Assembly (NCBI GenBank): GCA_028287115.1
Contig: JAQBQF010000199.1
Location: forward strand, 1 to 46,358
Source of the DNA: Myxococcales bacterium
GTDB taxonomy: Bacteria > Myxococcota_A > Polyangia > Haliangiales > Haliangiaceae
Reading direction: 5' to 3'
DNA length: 46,358 nt
The stretch's first letter is position 1; the number at the start of each line of letters is the position of its first letter. The notes below the pieces were generated by a model. It had not been told where the DNA came from, ran no database searches, and was given only the letters and a program-made list of their open reading frames with translations. Both the position numbers and the translations under genes were made by a program. Below are positions 42,510 through 46,358 of the stretch, in pieces.

Positions 42510-43004
42510 ATGCGAGCGCGGCTCGCCGCGATGCCCGCGGTTGTCTTGGCTGCAGGTATCAGTCCGTGGTGGACCTGCGGGCTCCCCTGGGGTGGGACGA
42601 CGCGCGAGCCGATCGGCAATACCAACGGCACGCCGACCCCGATCATCGAACCCGCGTATCAATCGGCGCATCGCGAAGAAATTTCGCCGCCGGAGCATCG
42701 CCACAAGGTCGTGCCCGAGACCCCGCCCCTTCGGATCGGCGAAGGAGCGGTCCTCCACGCGCTGGACGTGGCGCAACCGGCGTTGCTCGGCTGCTTCCAT
42801 CGCGCGCAACATTACGATCCGACGCTGATCTCGGCGAAGGTCAGCCTGAATCTGTTCGTCGATACGTCCGGCCAGGTGATGTCGGTCAAGACCGATGTCG
42901 ACGACCCCAAGTTCTCGGCGTGTCTGACCCACGTGGCAAGACGCCTCACGTTCCCTCCCCCCTCGGCCCTCGCAGTCGCGGACCTGACGTTCTTCGCCTG
43001 GTAG
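42510..43004 (+). CDS. AgmX/TonB-C-like domain protein
   Basis: The 164 residues have a weak N-terminal hydrophobic stretch (LAAMPAVVLAAGISPWW) that may be a signal or anchor. The C-terminal part has ALLGCFHRA, KVSLNLFVDTSGQVMSVK, FSACLTHVARRLTFPPP and FFAW. This matches the pattern of the AgmX/PglI C-terminal and TonB-like domain (C, then a strand with G-x-V, then C and F-P-x-P), found in myxobacterial motility and envelope proteins. Many such domains have two Cys that may form a disulfide, and both are here. Start choice between 42510 and neighbouring codons is uncertain. Confidence 0.75.
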   Translation: MRARLAAMPAVVLAAGISPWWTCGLPWGGTTREPIGNTNGTPTPIIEPAYQSAHREEISPPEHRHKVVPETPPLRIGEGAVLHALDVAQPALLGCFHRAQHYDPTLISAKVSLNLFVDTSGQVMSVKTDVDDPKFSACLTHVARRLTFPPPSALAVADLTFFAW

Positions 43005-43033
43005 TCGCGCCGCCGCCGTGTCACGTTCCGCAC

Positions 43034-43393
43034 GTGCGCGCGCTCGTGATCTCGTGCGTCTTGCTCGGTTGCAAGAGCCATTCCTCGTCTGCGATCGAAG
43101 TGACCGACCGGGCCTGGCGCGCACACGAGATCGTCGTCGGTGTTGGCGAGCGCGCCGGAAGCTGCGCGGATGCGGGTCTCGCGATGGAGCGGGCGTTCAC
43201 CGAACATCGCGAGGCATTTATCGAGGCGATCAAGCTCGATAGCGATCCAGACCGGCTCGCCGAAGCGACCTCGTATCTCGAGACGCACCAGGAGCGATAC
43301 TCGGATCTCGAGGCCCGCATGGACGCGCTGGCAGAGCGCTGTTCGACCGACGCGAAGGTCCAGGGAGTTTTTCGTCGAATGGAGACCCCCTGA
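43034..43393 (+). CDS. Small helical lipoprotein
   Basis: A GTG start at 43034 gives 119 residues with a lipobox VLLGC (Cys13). The mature part is helical (AFTEHREAFIEAIKLDSDPD, and LEARMDALAERCSTD), with three Cys, one of them the lipidated residue. The frame is open back to 42506, but that upstream stretch overlaps the preceding gene in another frame. It begins 29 nt after the AgmX-like gene and 39 nt precede the next lipoprotein, so the three are probably one transcript. Function unknown. Confidence 0.7.
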   Translation: MRALVISCVLLGCKSHSSSAIEVTDRAWRAHEIVVGVGERAGSCADAGLAMERAFTEHREAFIEAIKLDSDPDRLAEATSYLETHQERYSDLEARMDALAERCSTDAKVQGVFRRMETP

Positions 43394-43432
43394 GCGGTTG
43401 TTGCGGCGCGATTCGTCCAGTAGCCTCCGCGC

Positions 43433-44491
43433 ATGCGTAGCTCCTTGTCGATCCTCCTGCTCGCGGCGTGCGGCAGCTCGTCCTCCACGGCAACGCCGCC
43501 GGCGACCGCGGCGGACACCACCAAAACCGGCGCTGCTCAACACACGATCGCACTTCCCGGTGCGCCCGAAGGCGGCGTGTTTCTCGACTACCTCGCGTAC
43601 GACGCGGGACACCACAAGGTCTGGGTGCCGGCCGCGGGCACCGGTCGCGTCGACGTCATCGATTCCACAACGGGCAAGCTCACCTCGCTCGAAGGCTGGG
43701 TCACGAAGGAGATGGAGCGCAACGGTCACAAGCGCCTCATGGGCCCGACGTCGGCAACCGTCGGCGACGGCGTGGTCTACGTCGGCAACCGTGGCGATTC
43801 GACGATCTGCGCGATCGACGCGAGCACGCTCGCGAAGCGCGGCTGCGTGACGCTCGACGCGATGCCCGACGGTCTGCAGTACGTCGCCTCGACGGAAGAA
43901 GTCTGGGTCACAACGCCTCGCGACAAATCGATCCGGATCCTCGACGCCTCGAAGGCCGATCAACCGAGCCTCAAGCCGGACAAGCTGTCGTTCGACGGCG
44001 AACCCGAGGGCTTTGCCGTCGACAACAAGCGTGGCGTGTTCTTCACGAACCTCGAGGACAAGGACAAGACGCTCGCGATCGATCTCAAGACGCACGCGAC
44101 GACCAAGACGTGGGAGCCGAAGTGCGGCGAGGATGGTCCCAAGGGGCTGATCTTCGACGATGCGACGAATCATCTGATCGTTGTTTGCCCGGCCTCGATC
44201 GAGACGCTCGACGTGGAACACGACGGCGCCATGATCGGCAACCTCGCCGTCGGTGATGGACTCGACGCGATCGACTACGTTCCGGCCAAACATCTCGTGT
44301 TCGCCGCCGCCGGCAAGGCCGAGAAGATGGTCGTCGCGAAGCTCGCCGATGACGGCAAGCTCGTCGCCGTCGCGACGATCACGACCGCCAAAGGTGCACG
44401 CAACGCGGTCGCGACCGAGGACGGGACCGCGTACGTGGCCGATGGCCCGCTCGGCACGGTGATCGTCGTTCCGCCCATGGCGAACCCGTGA
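43433..44491 (+). CDS. YncE-like beta-propeller lipoprotein
   Basis: In this 352-residue protein a lipobox LLAAC (Cys13) is followed by a Ser/Thr-rich linker. Seven-bladed-propeller style repeats follow: HHKVWVPAAGTGRVDVIDS, VVYVGNRGDSTICAIDA, EVWVTTPRDKSIRILDA, GVFFTNLEDKDKTLAIDL, HLIVVCPASIETLDVE and GTAYVADGPLGTVIVV, each a YVTN-like blade. Such proteins are exported and bind ligands or DNA in a few cases; the role here is unknown. The S1 gene starts within its stop (GTGA at 44488). Confidence 0.87.
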   Translation: MRSSLSILLLAACGSSSSTATPPATAADTTKTGAAQHTIALPGAPEGGVFLDYLAYDAGHHKVWVPAAGTGRVDVIDSTTGKLTSLEGWVTKEMERNGHKRLMGPTSATVGDGVVYVGNRGDSTICAIDASTLAKRGCVTLDAMPDGLQYVASTEEVWVTTPRDKSIRILDASKADQPSLKPDKLSFDGEPEGFAVDNKRGVFFTNLEDKDKTLAIDLKTHATTKTWEPKCGEDGPKGLIFDDATNHLIVVCPASIETLDVEHDGAMIGNLAVGDGLDAIDYVPAKHLVFAAAGKAEKMVVAKLADDGKLVAVATITTAKGARNAVATEDGTAYVADGPLGTVIVVPPMANP

Positions 44492-45660
44492 GTAACGACG
44501 AAGAAGACTTCGCCGCGATGCTCGCCGAGAGCGAGAAGGGCAAGCCGCGCAACGCGAAGCGCCCGAAAGTCGGCGATACGATCAAGGGCAAGATCATCAA
44601 CATCGGCAAGGATGCCGTGTTCATGGATGTCGGCGGCAAGGCCGAGGGCATGCTCGAGCGCAGCCAGGTCAGCGACGCCGATGACAAACTGCTCGTCAAG
44701 ATCGGCGACGTCATCGAGGCTCGCGTCGTATCCGACGCCGGCGGCGTGCTCACGCTGCGGACCAAGCTCGTGCGCGGTCCACAAGCGAGCGCCGAGCTCG
44801 CACAAGCATACGAGCTGGGGATCCCGGTCGAGGGACTTGTCACCGAAGTCATCAAAGGCGGCGTGTCGGTCGATGTCGCGGGCGTGCGCGGCTTCTGTCC
44901 GGCATCGCAGATGGACGCGCGCTTCGTCGAGGATCTGTCGGGGTACGTCGGGCAGCGCCTGATGTTCAAGGTCACGCGGTACGAGCAGCGCAACCTCGTG
45001 CTGTCACGGCGCGCGCTCGTCGAAGAACACAACGAGAAGCTCGCGGTCGAGACTCGCAAGAAGCTCGTGCCCGGCGCCGTGCTGCGCGGCAAGGTCACCG
45101 GGTTCAAGCCGTTTGGTGCGTTCGTCGATCTCGGGGGCCTCGAAGGCATGCTGCATGTCTCGGAGCTCGGCTTCTCGCGCGTCGAAAAGCCCGAAGACGT
45201 GCTGAGCCTCGGCCAGGAAGTCGAAGTCGCCGTGCTGAAGATCGAGCCGGCCTCGGGAAAAGACAAGAGTGATCGGATCAGCCTCTCGCTCAAAGCGCTG
45301 GCGAACGATCCGTGGGGCGACTCGATCGCAAATCTCAGCGAGGGCACGCGCGTGACCGGCAAGATCACGCGGCTGCAGCCGTTCGGTGCGTTTGTCGAGA
45401 TCGCGCCCAACGTCGAAGGACTGATCCACATCAGCGAGCTCGGCGCGGGCCGCCGGATCAATCATCCGAAAGAAGTCGTCTCGATCGGGCAGGATATCGA
45501 AGCGGTCGTGTTGCAGATCGACAAAGAGCGCCATCGCATCGGCCTCTCGATGGCGTCGAAGGACGACGCGAGCCGCGAAGATGTCGCCGCGGTCGCGAAG
45601 TCGCAGCAAGCGCCTCACAAGCTCGGAACCTTCGGCGATCTGCTCCAGCGCAAGAAGTGA
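44488..45660 (+). CDS. S1-domain RNA-binding protein (ribosomal protein S1-like)
   Basis: The 390 residues contain four S1 domains at about 27-93, 111-176, 196-267 and 285-352. The last two are closest to the canonical form (GKVTGFKPFGAFVDLGGLEG, HVSEL; and GKITRLQPFGAFVEI, HISEL). The first 26 residues are acidic and Lys-rich (SNDEEDFAAMLAESEKGK). It binds single-stranded RNA; full ribosomal S1 proteins usually have six domains, so this may be a shorter paralogue rather than the housekeeping rpsA. The start is GTG 44488, coupled to the propeller gene. Confidence 0.93.
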   Translation: MSNDEEDFAAMLAESEKGKPRNAKRPKVGDTIKGKIINIGKDAVFMDVGGKAEGMLERSQVSDADDKLLVKIGDVIEARVVSDAGGVLTLRTKLVRGPQASAELAQAYELGIPVEGLVTEVIKGGVSVDVAGVRGFCPASQMDARFVEDLSGYVGQRLMFKVTRYEQRNLVLSRRALVEEHNEKLAVETRKKLVPGAVLRGKVTGFKPFGAFVDLGGLEGMLHVSELGFSRVEKPEDVLSLGQEVEVAVLKIEPASGKDKSDRISLSLKALANDPWGDSIANLSEGTRVTGKITRLQPFGAFVEIAPNVEGLIHISELGAGRRINHPKEVVSIGQDIEAVVLQIDKERHRIGLSMASKDDASREDVAAVAKSQQAPHKLGTFGDLLQRKK

Positions 45661-45702
45661 GAGACTGACGTCTTGGCGCGCGGCAAGGACAAGGATCTCC
45701 CG

Positions 45703-46358
45703 ATGGCGGAGACCCTCGCCGGTCCCGTCACGCCCGCGACGCCTGCGGGCGCGATGCCGGTCGGCGCGACGGTGTTGGCATCCGATCAGTCCGCGATCGC
45801 GACCGGAACGGATGCGAGCACGCTCGCGACCGGCACGACGATCGATCAGCGCTATGTCGTGAGCATGATGCTCGGTCGCGGTGGGATGGGCACCGTGTAT
45901 CTCGCGCGCGATCTATCGCTCGGGCGCGACGTCGCCCTGAAGCTTCACCGTTCAGGCAGCGGTCACGAGCGGCTGTATCGCGAGGCGGTCGCGATGGCAC
46001 AGCTACAACATCCGAACGTCGTGACGGTGTTCGAGGTCGGCACCGTCGAAGATCAGCTCTTCGTCGCGATGGAGTACATCCGCGGCTGGACCCTGCGCGA
46101 TTGGGCCACCGCGAAGCCGCGGACGTGGCGCGAGATCCTCGAGGTGTTGCTCGATGTCGGCGAGGGGCTCGCCGCAGCACATCGCGCGGGCTTCGTTCAC
46201 CGCGACTTCAAACCCGAAAACGTGCTCGTCGGTGAAGACGGCCGGCCGCGTGTCAGCGACTTTGGTCTCGCACGCGGCAGCACCGAGATTACGGTGTCGA
46301 TGCCACCGTCGGTCACCTCGAGCTCATCGTCAGAACGCACGTCGCTTCCGCCGTCTAC
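45703..46358 (+). CDS. Ser/Thr protein kinase, N-terminal part (cut by window end)
   Basis: About 218 codons are visible. Residues 1-48 are a Pro/Thr/Ala-rich lead. The Hanks-type kinase domain then shows GRGGMGTVY at 58-66, the VALK lysine at 80, the catalytic loop HRDFKPENVLV starting at 166 and DFGLAR at 186-191. The start ATG 45703 follows AAGGA (45691-45695) by 7 nt; a TTG at 45673 would extend it by 10 residues. The C-terminus, with a possible membrane helix and sensor, is outside the window. The RxD-type activation loop continues with many Ser and Thr. Confidence 0.92.
   Translation, partial: MAETLAGPVTPATPAGAMPVGATVLASDQSAIATGTDASTLATGTTIDQRYVVSMMLGRGGMGTVYLARDLSLGRDVALKLHRSGSGHERLYREAVAMAQLQHPNVVTVFEVGTVEDQLFVAMEYIRGWTLRDWATAKPRTWREILEVLLDVGEGLAAAHRAGFVHRDFKPENVLVGEDGRPRVSDFGLARGSTEITVSMPPSVTSSSSSERTSLPPS

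Overview
The window is GC-rich and gene-dense, with short intergenic gaps and many start/stop overlaps. It looks like chromosome from a Myxococcota (deltaproteobacterial) bacterium, perhaps of the Haliangium/Kofleriaceae type. That is an inference from gene style: about a dozen lipoproteins with low-complexity or Cys-rich N-termini, an FHA protein, a Ser/Thr kinase, large TPR proteins, a VWA lipoprotein, an ECF sigma operon and an AgmX/TonB-C-like protein. No rRNA, tRNA, CRISPR array, insertion sequence or phage gene was recognised.

Layout. 1-570: the 5' part of hemF runs into the 3' part of an msrP-like gene at about 165-175, so both are broken at the junction. 623-5216: a UbiB-type kinase followed by a small protein resembling the N-terminal domain of type II/IV secretion ATPases; an HExxH lipoprotein on the other strand; a lipoprotein/ferritin-like pair; then a second copy of the small protein. 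5219-8922 (minus): FHA, MoaD-like, BNR propeller, Cys-rich lipoprotein and SDR genes in one run. 9055-12052: folA, a lipoprotein and thyA (opposite strand), then a HAD phosphatase and a small barrel protein. A 16-bp inverted repeat lies between this block and the next. 12146-14505 (minus): RluA-type pseudouridine synthase, haloalkane dehalogenase-like hydrolase and a Gly-rich RRM protein.

14716-21172: a DUF4331-like protein apparently split into an exported half and a lipoprotein half, then a TPR lipoprotein and a 1245-residue TPR protein. 21156-25504: RlmM-like methyltransferase, pyrD, a small lipoprotein, def and a GNAT gene. 25559-30214 (minus): hydrolase, beta-barrel-like protein, ECF sigma factor, a membrane protein with about 20 GQP-type pentapeptides and a VWA lipoprotein; three of the four junctions are overlaps. 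30259-31756: a CblC (MMACHC)-like protein and a LamG-like lipoprotein.

31812-40223: Lhr helicase, a small membrane protein, an HTTM/TPR protein and endonuclease III. Three of these four carry in-frame tandem repeats whose period is 15 bp or a multiple of it. 40638-42422: a TetR regulator and an SDR, each preceded by nearly the same 18-bp palindrome, so a regulator-target pair is likely. 42510-46358: AgmX-like protein, two lipoproteins, a four-S1-domain protein and the N-terminal part of a Ser/Thr kinase that runs off the window.

The strongest candidates for something little described are the sigma/GQP-repeat/VWA operon, the FHA-MoaD-BNR cluster, the split DUF4331 operon, the two stand-alone secretion-ATPase N-domain-like proteins and the run of repeat-bearing genes. 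All functional statements come from reading motifs by eye; no database search was run.
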